Source: Brenneria sp. hezel4-2-4
GTDB taxonomy: Bacteria; Pseudomonadota; Gammaproteobacteria; Enterobacterales; Enterobacteriaceae
Direction: 5' to 3'
DNA length: 64,000 nucleotides
NCBI RefSeq assembly: GCF_013155275.1
Contig: NZ_JABJXS010000016.1
Coordinates: 1 to 64,000 of the forward strand
Shown: positions 1 to 8,152 of the stretch, one piece after another
Numbering within the stretch: position 1 is the first letter of the stretch
Layout of the letters: the number at the start of each line of letters is the position of its first letter
Position numbers and translations under genes: made by a program
Notes under the pieces: generated by a model
Databases searched by the model: none
Seen by the model: the letters and a program-made list of their open reading frames with translations, nothing else
Told to the model about the DNA's origin: nothing

Positions 1-3
1 ATT

Positions 4-123
4 TGCCTGGCGGCGATAGCGCGGTGGTCCCACCTGACCCCATGCCGAACTCAGCAGTGAAACGCCGTAGCGCCGATGGTAGTGTGGGGTCTCCCCATGT
101 GAGAGTAGGGAACTGCCAGGCAT
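4..123 (+). rRNA. rrf: 5S ribosomal RNA, first copy
   Basis: A 120-nt sequence almost identical to enterobacterial 5S rRNA as I know it. The 5' end TGCCTGGC pairs with the 3' end GCCAGGCA to form helix I, and the internal GGTGGTCCCACCTGACCCC block is present. It is the distal end of an rRNA operon whose 16S and 23S genes lie left of the window. Confidence 0.97.
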
Positions 124-277
124 CAAATTAAGAAGTTGCAGTGAAATCCTCGGGGCGGTTCTCTACTCGATAGAGAGTAGGAAAAAAGCCGCAGGCTTTT
201 AAACGTTGCGGAGCAACGGCCCGAAGGGTGAACCATGAAATGGTTCATAAACTGCCAGGCATCAAATATTCAGGTGC
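124..277 (+). repeat. 5S-to-tRNA spacer with a duplicated 5S 3' tail
   Basis: The 17 nt at 251-267 (ACTGCCAGGCATCAAAT) repeat the end of the first 5S gene and its first downstream bases (112-128). A second 5S-like piece, GAGAGTAGG at about 173-181, precedes it. About 70 nt lie between the two pieces, including a small hairpin with arms CGTTGC and GCAACG. This looks like a degraded third 5S 3' end interrupted by an insertion. It is unlikely to make a functional RNA. Confidence 0.6.
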
Positions 278-353
278 GCTGATATGGCTCAGTTGGTAGA
301 GCGCACCCTTGGTAAGGGTGAGGTCCCCAGTTCGACTCTGGGTATCAGCACCA
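278..353 (+). tRNA. thrV: tRNA-Thr (anticodon GGT)
   Basis: A 76-nt cloverleaf. The acceptor arm GCTGATA pairs with TATCAGC, the D-loop has the AGTTGGTAGA block, the anticodon GGT is at 311-313, the T-arm carries TTCGA, and ACCA is encoded at the 3' end. It sits between two 5S genes, the arrangement of E. coli rrnD (5S-thrV-5S), so it is probably processed from the rRNA transcript. Confidence 0.96.
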
Positions 354-389
354 GTAATTTAGGTTAACGTTTTCGGTTTAAAAAGAATT

Positions 390-509
390 TACCTGGCGGC
401 GATAGCGCGGTGGTCCCACCTGACCCCATGCCGAACTCAGCAGTGAAACGCCGTAGCGCCGATGGTAGTGTGGGGTCTCCCCATGTGAGAGTAGGGAACT
501 GCCAGGTTT
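390..509 (+). rRNA. rrf: 5S ribosomal RNA, second copy
   Basis: A 120-nt gene identical to the first 5S copy except at its ends. It starts TACCTGGC instead of TGCCTGGC and ends GCCAGGTTT instead of GCCAGGCAT. The G-to-A change in the 5' strand of helix I is matched by C-to-T in the 3' strand, so pairing is kept at that position. Confidence 0.96.
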
Positions 510-521
510 CAATTAAGACAT

Positions 522-552
522 AAGGCCAGCCTTTACAGGTTGGCCTTTTGTT
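522..552 (+). terminator. rRNA operon terminator
   Basis: An inverted repeat, AAGGCCAGCCT with AGGTTGGCCTT, followed by a T-rich run, lies just after the second 5S gene. It has the form of a Rho-independent terminator and would end the rRNA operon before the convergent pssA gene. Confidence 0.85.
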
Positions 553-677
553 TATCTTGTCTTTATAAAATTCGCCTGGAACAGCGGTAATATACCGTGC
601 CGCATAGCAATTTTTCGGAATATAAACTGGAACAGCCTCGAGATGATTCGGAGCTGTTCAAGTTTATAATGGCGGGA

Positions 678-2033
678 TTAAAGAATACGGCTGATCAGTC
701 TGTCGATACGAATGCGGCGCAAACGTCGAATGAGCTTGCGGACTTTTACCGGATATTGCGCAATGCTTTCCAGTTCCATATAACTTGTGACGACCTGGGT
801 ATGGACTTTGATATTGTCCAACTCTTCCAATCGCTGTGCTAACAGAACCTGTTTGGGATCGTGAATTAATATGGCGTTTTCCAGATCCAGACGCCAGGCG
901 CGAGGATTAAGGTTGTTTCCCGTCAGTAGCTGCCATTTATTATCAATCCACATACCTTTCAGGTGGAAACTGTTGTCGCCATCTTTCCACAAGCGAACGA
1001 CGAGCTGCTGATTATCAATATAGCGCTGTAATCGGCTCAGGAACCGACGCAGGTTGATTTCATAGAGATAAGGCAGTGCGCCGATGATCTTGAATGGCTG
1101 ATCTTCCGGAATATAAAAATCATTCGCGGTTTTATCACCGATGATGATTTCTACTTTCTTTCCTTCCCGTAATAACCGGATGATATTGCGAACCAGCAGA
1201 GCGGGCAGGTTAAAATAAGGTGTACACATCACCAGGTGCTCATCTGTGCAATACATCAGATGATGGATGGTTTTATTCAGTGGACTCTGTTTGCCTAACC
1301 CGACCAATGGCGTAACGGTCAGTTGATCGTTAACGTCGCCGCAGTCAGGCGTGTGATAGGTTGCCGTACGCAATGCCTGGCGGAATTGCCGGGTTTCGTT
1401 TTTGATTTCCAGGCTTTTAGGCCGATCGGTACGATCTAACCGGTTGATCGCCGGGGCCGACAGTATATTTTGAATATACTCGGCCATAGTATCAGCCAGT
1501 ATTGGATTATGAATTATCTGATAACGATCATAGCGGTATTTATCGTGTTGATGCAGGTAGACATCGTTCAGGCTTGCTCCGCTGTAGATCACGGTGTCGT
1601 CAATGATAAAGCCTTTTAGATGCAGAACGCCCAGCGCCTCACGCGTGTTTACGGGGATACCGTAGATAGGGAAGCGCGTATCAGGATATTTCCGCGCCAT
1701 ATCGCAATACCAGTCGGCATTGGTATTTTCTGCCGCTGCGCCTATCCGCCCGCGTTGAGCGCGATGCCAGTCTACCAGGATACGGGTATCAAGTTCGGGA
1801 TGCTGCCGTTTAGCCTCATATAACGCAGACAATATACCCATTCCGCCATCGTCATGCTCCAGATACAATGCCACAAGGTAAATACGTTTTCTGGCATTCA
1901 GAATGGCATTGACCAGCGCGGTGCGGAAGCGTTCAGGAGAATGAAGTGTCTGAACGTCATCAGCTGTCTGAGGGATTTTGGGTAATTGTGCAAGGTGTTG
2001 TTGGTATTTATTGCGTTTAAATTTTGACAACAT
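678..2033 (-). CDS. pssA: CDP-diacylglycerol--serine O-phosphatidyltransferase
   Basis: Makes phosphatidylserine from CDP-diacylglycerol and L-serine, the committed step towards phosphatidylethanolamine; in E. coli the enzyme is peripheral, found with ribosomes and the inner membrane. The product belongs to the phospholipase D superfamily and has two HKD motifs: HLKGFIIDD near residue 138 and HLKGMWIDN near residue 357. The basic C-terminus (RKLIRRLRRIRIDRLISRIL) matches E. coli PssA, which also has 451 residues. A GTG codon lies directly before the chosen ATG at 2033; I prefer the ATG because E. coli begins MLSKFKRNK. Pat lies upstream in the same orientation. The E. coli neighbours yfiM and kgtP are absent, so pssA directly faces the rRNA operon. 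Confidence 0.97.
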   Translation of the reverse strand: MLSKFKRNKYQQHLAQLPKIPQTADDVQTLHSPERFRTALVNAILNARKRIYLVALYLEHDDGGMGILSALYEAKRQHPELDTRILVDWHRAQRGRIGAAAENTNADWYCDMARKYPDTRFPIYGIPVNTREALGVLHLKGFIIDDTVIYSGASLNDVYLHQHDKYRYDRYQIIHNPILADTMAEYIQNILSAPAINRLDRTDRPKSLEIKNETRQFRQALRTATYHTPDCGDVNDQLTVTPLVGLGKQSPLNKTIHHLMYCTDEHLVMCTPYFNLPALLVRNIIRLLREGKKVEIIIGDKTANDFYIPEDQPFKIIGALPYLYEINLRRFLSRLQRYIDNQQLVVRLWKDGDNSFHLKGMWIDNKWQLLTGNNLNPRAWRLDLENAILIHDPKQVLLAQRLEELDNIKVHTQVVTSYMELESIAQYPVKVRKLIRRLRRIRIDRLISRIL

Positions 2034-2198
2034 CACAGTGCGTTTCTTCTCTCATCAGTTATGACCCGCAGGCCATCATCAAAAGTTAAGGAATTGCTGA
2101 ATCGGCGATAATACCATTAGTTGCCTGCGGTTGTGAGCAAGTTTTGCCATTGACAGCCAGATCGTCTCTTGATGCGGGAGCTATATCACGTATGGTGA

Positions 2199-4847
2199 TT
2201 AATTTTCCAGCGGTAGTTCCAGCGTGACGATCCCTTCTTCCAATTGGACGTCGACACTAAAGCCAAGTTTCTTCGCCAGCGTAATCATTCCCTGATTATG
2301 CGGCATGGTGATGCCATTCAGCCTCCCCAGCCCATGTAATCTGGCATACTGGATGAGCTTTTCCAACAGGCGCCGGCCCAGACCTAATCCCTTTAAATCG
2401 GAACGAACCAAAACGGCGAATTCAGCGCTGGTATTATCGGGATCGGAAATGGCTCGCGTAACGCCAATAATCTCCGCGCCTTCTTCCGACTGGCGTACGG
2501 CAACAAACGCCATTTCCCGATCGTAGTCAATCTGGGTCATATTGGCTAAGTCTTCGTGATTAAATTCATTAATTTCGCTGAAATAACGGTAATACAGGTC
2601 TTCCTTGGTGACTTTGGCGATAAATTTACTCAGCAAAGGTTCATCTTCGGGCAGGATAGGGCGGAATAGGCAGATAGCGTTGTTTTTAAGCGTGACGGTT
2701 TCTTCCAGCTCCTGCGGGTAAGGGCGGATAGCCAACCTTGACTGTGGATCTCCGCTAAACGGCGTCAGATGGAGAGTGACGTCCAGTAAGGTAAATTCAT
2801 CCCCGGAGGCCAACAGAGGATGGATATCCAGCCGGGATATTTCCGGGCAATCGAGAATCAGGTTTGAAACCTGTACCAGTAAACGGCTGAGCGCCGGAAT
2901 ATCCAAAGGACGCAGCGCGCTGCGGCTACGAATTTTCCCCCCTTTTACCGCCTGCAACACCAGATAGCGGGCCAGCGTCATATTCAGCGGCGGCAGCGCC
3001 ACGGCGGCCTGTTTCTCCCGCCATTCAACGCCGCCTTCCCCCAGCATGATTAACGGCCCAAATACCGGATCCTGTTCGACAGCGATCCGTAGCTCCTGAG
3101 CTCCGGCCCGGTTCGCCATGCTCTGTACCAACAGACCGTGAATGCGCGCTTGGGGATAGGTCTGTTTTACCCGATCGAGAATCGCATCGGCGGCCTGCTG
3201 AACTTCTCTGGCCGTTCGTAAGTAAAGCATGACGCCCTGAACTTCCGACTTATGGGGAATATCCGGCGAGCGTAGCTTAATGGCGACCGGATAGCCTATC
3301 TGCTCGGCGATGTATACCGCTTCAGTGCTGTCATTGGCGATCCAGGTTGGCAGGGTGTTTAAACCGTAAGCCTGTAGGATAGGCTGGACTTCATGAGTAT
3401 CCAACTGAGTGACGCCATCGGCCAGCGCCTGGTGAATCAGCGTATGGGCCTGGCTGGCATTGACGGTTAAATCCTGCGGCAGCGCGGGGGTTTCCATCAG
3501 TTGCTTCTGGTTACGGCGATATTCAACGATGTGCATAAATGCCGTCACCGCGCCTTCCGGCGTGCGGTAGGTGGGGATGCCCGCCTCGTTGAATAAGCGG
3601 CGCGCTTCCTGTGACGAAAACTCGCCGCACCAGTTTGTCAGCAGCGTAATACGTTTGCCGCGCGGGTGTTGCCGGAAAAGCGTAATCAGTTGTTCGGCGC
3701 TTTCGGTGCCGGGTGCGGCGGCGCTGGGAGCATAAATGATAAGCAGCGCATCAATGTCATCGCTATCCAGTAAAACAGTAACCGCGGCCAGATAGGATGC
3801 GGTTGTTGCGTCCTCACGCAGATTAAGCGGGTTACCAATAGCGATGTGTCGCGGTAATTTTTCCCGCAGCATTTGCTGCGTGGTTTCACTGAGGATCGCC
3901 AGTTTTCCCTGTCTGCTCAGCAACCGATCGAGAGCCTGTGCCGCCGGCGCAGCGCCGTTGCTGACGAGCAGCAAACGTTCGCCACGCAACGGACGCAGAT
4001 GGCTAAGGGTTTCTACTGCCGAAAACAGTTCATGCGTGTCACGTACCCGCAAGAGGCCCGCGCGTTGGATTGCGGCGTCGTAGGCGGCGTCTAATCCCTG
4101 ATGCCGGCTGTTGAACAATTGTTGCGCCTGCTGGCTGCGTCCGCTTTTTATCACCAGAATCGGTTTGTTTCTTGAGGCGCTCCGGGCCGCCGAAAGGAAA
4201 CGACGGGCATCGCTGATATGCTCGAGGTGTAACAGGATCGCGCTGGTTTTGCCATCGCGAGCCAGGAAATCCAGCAGGTCGTCAATATCAATATCCAGGC
4301 TGTCGCCCAATGCAATAAAATAGGAGAAGCCAATACCCCGCTGCTGCGCCCAGTCCAGAATCGTGTTGGATACGGCTGCGGATTGAGAAATAAACGCCAG
4401 TTTGCCTTTCATAATGGGAACGGGCGAAAAGCTGGCGTTAAGTCCCTGCCAGGGGGCGAGCAGCCCAAGACTGTTAGGGCCTAATAAACGCATGTGATAA
4501 CGCACCGCACAGGCTTTTAATTCACTGAATTGAGCGGGCTGGGCCGATAAGATAATGACGGTTTTACAACCGCGCAGCCCGAGATCTTCCAGCAACGCCA
4601 GATTGCGCTCGGCGTTGGTACAGATAACCGCAAGATCGGGTGTCATGGGCAGGCTGGCGACATTCGGATAGGCCAGCACGCCGCAGACGGCGCGATATTT
4701 CGGGGTGATGGGGAGCACCGGCCCGTTGAAGTTCCCATCCAGCAAATTCCGCATCATCAGAAAACCCGCCCGTCCCGGTTTTTCTGACGCGCCCAGAACC
4801 GCTATCGACTTGGGACGTAATAGTGCTTCCAATCCGCGCTGGCTCAT
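2199..4847 (-). CDS. pat: Protein lysine acetyltransferase Pat (YfiQ/PatZ)
   Basis: Acetylates lysines of metabolic enzymes, classically the active-site lysine of acetyl-CoA synthetase, using acetyl-CoA. The 882-residue product has the family layout: an N-terminal NDP-forming acyl-CoA-synthetase-like region (residues 1 to about 480), an ATP-grasp-like region (about 490-700, containing YPVAIKLRSPDIPHKSEVQG) and a C-terminal GNAT domain (about 725-880) with the acetyl-CoA loop VRSDLKGLGLGRRLLEKL. Length and sequence follow E. coli YfiQ (886 aa). It lies 50 nt downstream of tapT on the same strand, so the two may be co-transcribed. The start MSQRGLEALLRPKSIAV is conserved and has an AAAAGG-type ribosome site upstream. 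Confidence 0.96.
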   Translation of the reverse strand: MSQRGLEALLRPKSIAVLGASEKPGRAGFLMMRNLLDGNFNGPVLPITPKYRAVCGVLAYPNVASLPMTPDLAVICTNAERNLALLEDLGLRGCKTVIILSAQPAQFSELKACAVRYHMRLLGPNSLGLLAPWQGLNASFSPVPIMKGKLAFISQSAAVSNTILDWAQQRGIGFSYFIALGDSLDIDIDDLLDFLARDGKTSAILLHLEHISDARRFLSAARSASRNKPILVIKSGRSQQAQQLFNSRHQGLDAAYDAAIQRAGLLRVRDTHELFSAVETLSHLRPLRGERLLLVSNGAAPAAQALDRLLSRQGKLAILSETTQQMLREKLPRHIAIGNPLNLREDATTASYLAAVTVLLDSDDIDALLIIYAPSAAAPGTESAEQLITLFRQHPRGKRITLLTNWCGEFSSQEARRLFNEAGIPTYRTPEGAVTAFMHIVEYRRNQKQLMETPALPQDLTVNASQAHTLIHQALADGVTQLDTHEVQPILQAYGLNTLPTWIANDSTEAVYIAEQIGYPVAIKLRSPDIPHKSEVQGVMLYLRTAREVQQAADAILDRVKQTYPQARIHGLLVQSMANRAGAQELRIAVEQDPVFGPLIMLGEGGVEWREKQAAVALPPLNMTLARYLVLQAVKGGKIRSRSALRPLDIPALSRLLVQVSNLILDCPEISRLDIHPLLASGDEFTLLDVTLHLTPFSGDPQSRLAIRPYPQELEETVTLKNNAICLFRPILPEDEPLLSKFIAKVTKEDLYYRYFSEINEFNHEDLANMTQIDYDREMAFVAVRQSEEGAEIIGVTRAISDPDNTSAEFAVLVRSDLKGLGLGRRLLEKLIQYARLHGLGRLNGITMPHNQGMITLAKKLGFSVDVQLEEGIVTLELPLEN

Positions 4848-4897
4848 AAGTCACCTTTTTAGAAGAAGACGATTTGATACTAAACGTTTTCGGCGGT

Positions 4898-5596
4898 TTA
4901 TGCTGTGATGATGGGTAGAATTTCCCGTAAGGTATGATGTGGCTTCCCGGCCAGATAGCGTTCGCGGAAGCGATCGAAATGAACGGAGAGCGACGCGGCG
5001 GCGGTATCGTCTCCGGCTTGTGCAAGCAGGGCTATCGCAATTTCAGCGGTGCAATGTTGTCCGGCGTGGCTGGCTTCCCGTAGTTGATAGCGGGAAAGCG
5101 CATCGACATTCAGTGACAGAATGGGTAATCCATCCAGATCGGGGCTTTTGCGGAACATTTTCCGCGCTTCCGGCCAGGTGCCGTCAAGCAAGACAAACAA
5201 AGGCGGTTTCCCCGAGGCGGGCAATTGGCGGAACACCTGACGCCCTGGTTCGGCGTCGTCGGCTAAAAAAACCAGATAAGGTTGATAGTCCGAATTTTTT
5301 AAGGCGGCGAGCAACTGCGGATCGGGCGATGTGCGGGACCAGAGAAATGCCTGCGTATCCGGCAGGATATCGGCGATCAATCGCCCGGTGTTGCTTGGTT
5401 TCAGCGGTTCGGTATCGAACATCACCAGACAGAAACGACTGTGGGAATCCTGCGGCCGGATGGTATGGCACAGACAGGCTGTAGCCGGCAGCAGGCAACG
5501 CTGACACCGTACCACACGGCAGCCGCGGGCGCGGAACGGTTTGGTTGATTGCTCAAGACGCTGCTGGCGCAGACGAAGAACGGCATTGTTGATCAT
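4898..5596 (-). CDS. tapT: tRNA-uridine aminocarboxypropyltransferase (DTW domain)
   Basis: Transfers the 3-amino-3-carboxypropyl group of S-adenosylmethionine to uridine 47 of tRNAs, giving acp3U in the variable loop. The 232-residue product has the N-terminal cysteine cluster RCQRCLLPATACLCH (a probable zinc site, about residues 32-46) and the DTW signature in the form LLDGTWPEARKM near residue 137, so the Asp of the name is Gly here; E. coli YfiP has the same length. The start at 5596 gives MINNAVLRLRQQRLEQ. It lies between trxC and pat in the same orientation, the E. coli order. Confidence 0.93.
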   Translation of the reverse strand: MINNAVLRLRQQRLEQSTKPFRARGCRVVRCQRCLLPATACLCHTIRPQDSHSRFCLVMFDTEPLKPSNTGRLIADILPDTQAFLWSRTSPDPQLLAALKNSDYQPYLVFLADDAEPGRQVFRQLPASGKPPLFVLLDGTWPEARKMFRKSPDLDGLPILSLNVDALSRYQLREASHAGQHCTAEIAIALLAQAGDDTAAASLSVHFDRFRERYLAGKPHHTLREILPIITA

Positions 5597-5626
5597 GAAA
5601 TATTGAGCATCTCAGTATTCTGCCAG

Positions 5627-5676
5627 GAGCCTGTTTACGACCTGCGGCTTTAGGGAATATCCGCAGAAACAGGCTC
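5627..5676. repeat. Long palindrome between trxC and tapT
   Basis: Arms GAGCCTGTTT (5627-5636) and AAACAGGCTC (5667-5676) enclose a second inverted repeat, CTGCGG (5642-5647) with CCGCAG (5661-5666). Sixteen base pairs could form with a small internal bulge. No T-run follows on the minus strand, so it is not a standard terminator for trxC; it may stabilise mRNA 3' ends or be an intergenic repeat. Confidence 0.6.
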
Positions 5677-5723
5677 TGAAAGGCGTTATTCTAATCGAGA
5701 TGCCGCCTGACCAAAAGGCGCGT

Positions 5724-6143
5724 TTACAGTGACTCGTCCAACCAGCTTTCAAAGGGGGCTTTAGGCAGCGCGCCGTTGAGCATGTCGACCAGTTGTCCTT
5801 GTTTAAACAGCATCAGTGTTGGAATCGTGCGGATGCGGAAACGCGCGTTGAGCGCAGGTTCCGATTCTGTATTAACTTTAATAAAGCGTATTTTTTCGCT
5901 GCGTTCCTGTGCGACACTTTCAAACACTGGCGCAAAGTTGACGCAGGGACCACACCATGGCGCCCAGAAGTCGACGACGACGGGCAGATCATCCAGTAGC
6001 AGTTTATCCAGTGTCGCTTCGGTGGCATTGATAACCTCGCCCGTGAACAGAGATTCTCCACAGCGGCCGCATTTTGCGTGGTCATTAATATGTTCTTCGG
6101 GCAGACGGTTTGTTGTGTGGCAAGATGCACATACCGTATTCAT
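5724..6143 (-). CDS. trxC: Thioredoxin 2
   Basis: Cytoplasmic thiol-disulfide reductant used in oxidative stress. The 139-residue product has an N-terminal zinc-binding region with CASC and CGRC pairs (residues 5-8 and 26-29), which separates thioredoxin 2 from thioredoxin 1, then a thioredoxin fold with the active site WAPWCGPC near residues 61-68 and the cis-proline segment RTIPTLMLF. Length matches E. coli TrxC (139 aa). It is divergent from yfiF and upstream of tapT, as in E. coli. OxyR control is known in E. coli, but I saw no clear OxyR site here. Confidence 0.97.
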   Translation of the reverse strand: MNTVCASCHTTNRLPEEHINDHAKCGRCGESLFTGEVINATEATLDKLLLDDLPVVVDFWAPWCGPCVNFAPVFESVAQERSEKIRFIKVNTESEPALNARFRIRTIPTLMLFKQGQLVDMLNGALPKAPFESWLDESL

Positions 6144-6414
6144 AACGAGGCCTCAGATAAAAAAGGGCTAAATAATGTGCTGTTGATGAAAACCGTTGCG
6201 GGTAGGCAATTAGATGTCGACAGCATGTTAAATAAATAGAGTATTACTTAAGCAATATGTTACTTATTGGTTGATTAAGTATGGCGGGCAGGTCAGTAGT
6301 CAACAACGTGGTTTACTCAATAGCTACGATAGTTTTTGGCTTTTATGACAAGCAGGTAGCTAAGCGGGTGTACATAAGGTAATCTTCGCGCCCAGCGCGT
6401 AGGTGGAGAGAACG

Positions 6415-7575
6415 ATGAGCGATTCATTTAATAGTAAAAGCGGCAAAGTCCGCGTGATGTACGTCCGTAGCGATGACGAGGGCGATAAAGAGAATAAAAA
6501 CAAACGTCCGGCAGATAAAGATCGTCGCAGTGAAAGCGGACGCGGTCAGCGTGAAGGCGGCGGTTCGCGGGATAGCCGCGGCAAACCTCAGAATCCGCGC
6601 GATAAGAACCCGCGTCATGCCCGCGAGAACCCTTCCCGTGAAGGCGATGCCCGTGAAAAAAGTCCGTGGGGCAAAGAGCGCAACGATCGCGGCGCTGAGC
6701 GCCCGCGTCGTCCTCGCAGCGAAGAGGGCGGCTATGCGGATTCACCGTGGAAGACCGTGTCTCGTCCTCCGAGTGAAGAGGCTGAACCCGATCATGGCGG
6801 TATCAGCGGTAAAAGCCAGATAGATCCCGCGCAGATCCGTCGTCAGCGTCAGGAAGAAACGCGCGTTTATGGTGAAAATGCCTGTCATGCGTTGTTTAAA
6901 AGTCGTCCGGACGCGATTGTTCGCGCCTGGTTTTTGCAGGAGGTTACGCCGCGTTTTCGTGAAGCGTTGCGCTGGATGGCGGCTAACCGCAAGGCTTATC
7001 ATGTTGTTGAAGATGATGAACTGATCAAAGCGTCCGGCACTGAGCACCACGGCGGCGTTTGCTTCCTGATTAAAAAACGTCAGGGGCTGGATGTGAGTGA
7101 ATACCTGCAAACGGCCGGCGAAAGTGATTGCGTACTGGCATTGGAAGATGTGGGTAATCCGCATAACCTCGGCGGCATTATGCGAAGCTGTGCGCACTTT
7201 GGCGTGAACGGCGTGCTGGTTCAGGATGCGGCGTTGTTGGAGTCCGGGGCGGCGGTGCGTACCGCTGAAGGCGGCGCCGAGCATGTGAAAGCCATCAATG
7301 CTGATGATTTCCTCTCTGTGCTGGCCGAGTTCCGCAAGGCCGGGTACACCATCGTGACCACCTCCAGCCATAAAGGGACGGCGTTATCAAAAAACTCATT
7401 CCCGGCCAAAACCGTGATTGTTCTCGGGCAGGAAGGCGGCGGTCTGTCGGATAGCGCCTGGCAACAGGGCGACGTCAAGATCTCGATTGAAGGAACCGGT
7501 AAGGTTGAAAGCCTGAACATTTCTGTGGCGACGGGGATTTTGCTGTCCGAATGGTGGCGACAGAATCACGCCTGA
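6415..7575 (+). CDS. yfiF: SpoU-family RNA 2'-O-methyltransferase YfiF
   Basis: A predicted tRNA/rRNA methyltransferase of the SPOUT (TrmH) superfamily; I know of no firmly established substrate. Residues from about 145 on hold the substrate-binding domain ([20 protein letters not shown]) and the SpoU catalytic domain with [26 protein letters not shown] and the knot motif [17 protein letters not shown]. The first ~130 residues are a low-complexity, Arg/Glu/Gly-rich tail, roughly 40 residues longer than in E. coli (345 aa in total there, 386 here). I start at the ATG at 6415, which has GGAGAG upstream; an in-frame GTG at 6403 would add four residues. Confidence 0.9.
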   Translation: MSDSFNSKSGKVRVMYVRSDDEGDKENKNKRPADKDRRSESGRGQREGGGSRDSRGKPQNPRDKNPRHARENPSREGDAREKSPWGKERNDRGAERPRRPRSEEGGYADSPWKTVSRPPSEEAEPDHGGISGKSQIDPAQIRRQRQEETRVYGENACHALFKSRPDAIVRAWFLQEVTPRFREALRWMAANRKAYHVVEDDELIKASGTEHHGGVCFLIKKRQGLDVSEYLQTAGESDCVLALEDVGNPHNLGGIMRSCAHFGVNGVLVQDAALLESGAAVRTAEGGAEHVKAINADDFLSVLAEFRKAGYTIVTTSSHKGTALSKNSFPAKTVIVLGQEGGGLSDSAWQQGDVKISIEGTGKVESLNISVATGILLSEWWRQNHA

Positions 7576-7669
7576 TAAAAGAAAAGTCGCTTACGCTAGG
7601 GTTGCGGGAGAAAGTCGATGCCGCGCCTTTAGCCGTAAATTTGCGATGATGAATATGGGATGTTCTTTG

Positions 7670-8113
7670 ATGACACGGAAAAAATCAATTCACACAGCGA
7701 CATCGTTGCTCCTGGGGGCGTTTTTTATCAGCGGCTGTACTCAGACGCCGCATGTTCCCGATACCGCTCGCTCGTCGTCCCAGGCCTGCCATATCGGAGA
7801 TAGGCAGGTGCAAACCACGCTGTATTTCGGCCTCAACCGTCCTTCCGGCCCGCCGGTTTCCGATGTGGAATGGAAAGCCTTTGTGGATAACGACGTCACG
7901 CCGCGCTTTAAAGCCGGCTTGACCGTGTTCGACGCCAACGGACAGTGGTTAGGGCAGGATGGGAAGATTGTCCGGGAAAACAGTAAAGCGTTACTGCTTA
8001 TCCATGGACCCGACCACGAAAACGACATAGAAACGCTGCGCACGCGCTACAAGGCGCGTTTTGCGCAGGAGTCCGTAATGCGGGTTGATGCGCCGGTTTG
8101 CGTCGCATTTTGA
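7670..8113 (+). CDS. DUF3574 lipoprotein
   Basis: A small secreted lipoprotein of unknown function. The start at 7670 gives a basic N-terminus (MTRKKS), a hydrophobic stretch and a lipobox ending FISGC near residue 23, so signal peptidase II cleavage and lipidation are expected. The mature part (QTTLYFGLNRPSGPPVSDVE, VTPRFKAGLTVFDANGQWLG) has the DUF3574 pattern. In-frame ATGs at 7646 and 7658 would add eight or four residues, but I see no better ribosome site there. It is convergent with emrB across a shared terminator. Confidence 0.75.
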   Translation: MTRKKSIHTATSLLLGAFFISGCTQTPHVPDTARSSSQACHIGDRQVQTTLYFGLNRPSGPPVSDVEWKAFVDNDVTPRFKAGLTVFDANGQWLGQDGKIVRENSKALLLIHGPDHENDIETLRTRYKARFAQESVMRVDAPVCVAF

Positions 8114-8115
8114 TG

Positions 8116-8150
8116 TTTCCCGTCCCCCCCGTAGCGGGAGGGACGGGAAA
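8116..8150. terminator. Bidirectional terminator between the DUF3574 gene and emrB
   Basis: TTTCCCGTCCC (8116-8126) pairs with GGGACGGGAAA (8140-8150), an 11-bp perfect stem with T-rich flanks on both strands. It lies between the convergent stops, two bases after the end of emrB on the minus strand, and could stop transcription from both sides. Confidence 0.85.
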
Positions 8151-8152
8151 AA

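Noticed and set aside
597..842. An 81-codon open frame on the plus strand
   Set aside because: It overlaps the conserved C-terminus of pssA on the other strand and has no ribosome site.
6300..6345. A possible OxyR site (ATAG/CTAT pieces) upstream of trxC
   Set aside because: The ATAG and CTA pieces near 6319-6331 do not have the spacing of the OxyR motif.
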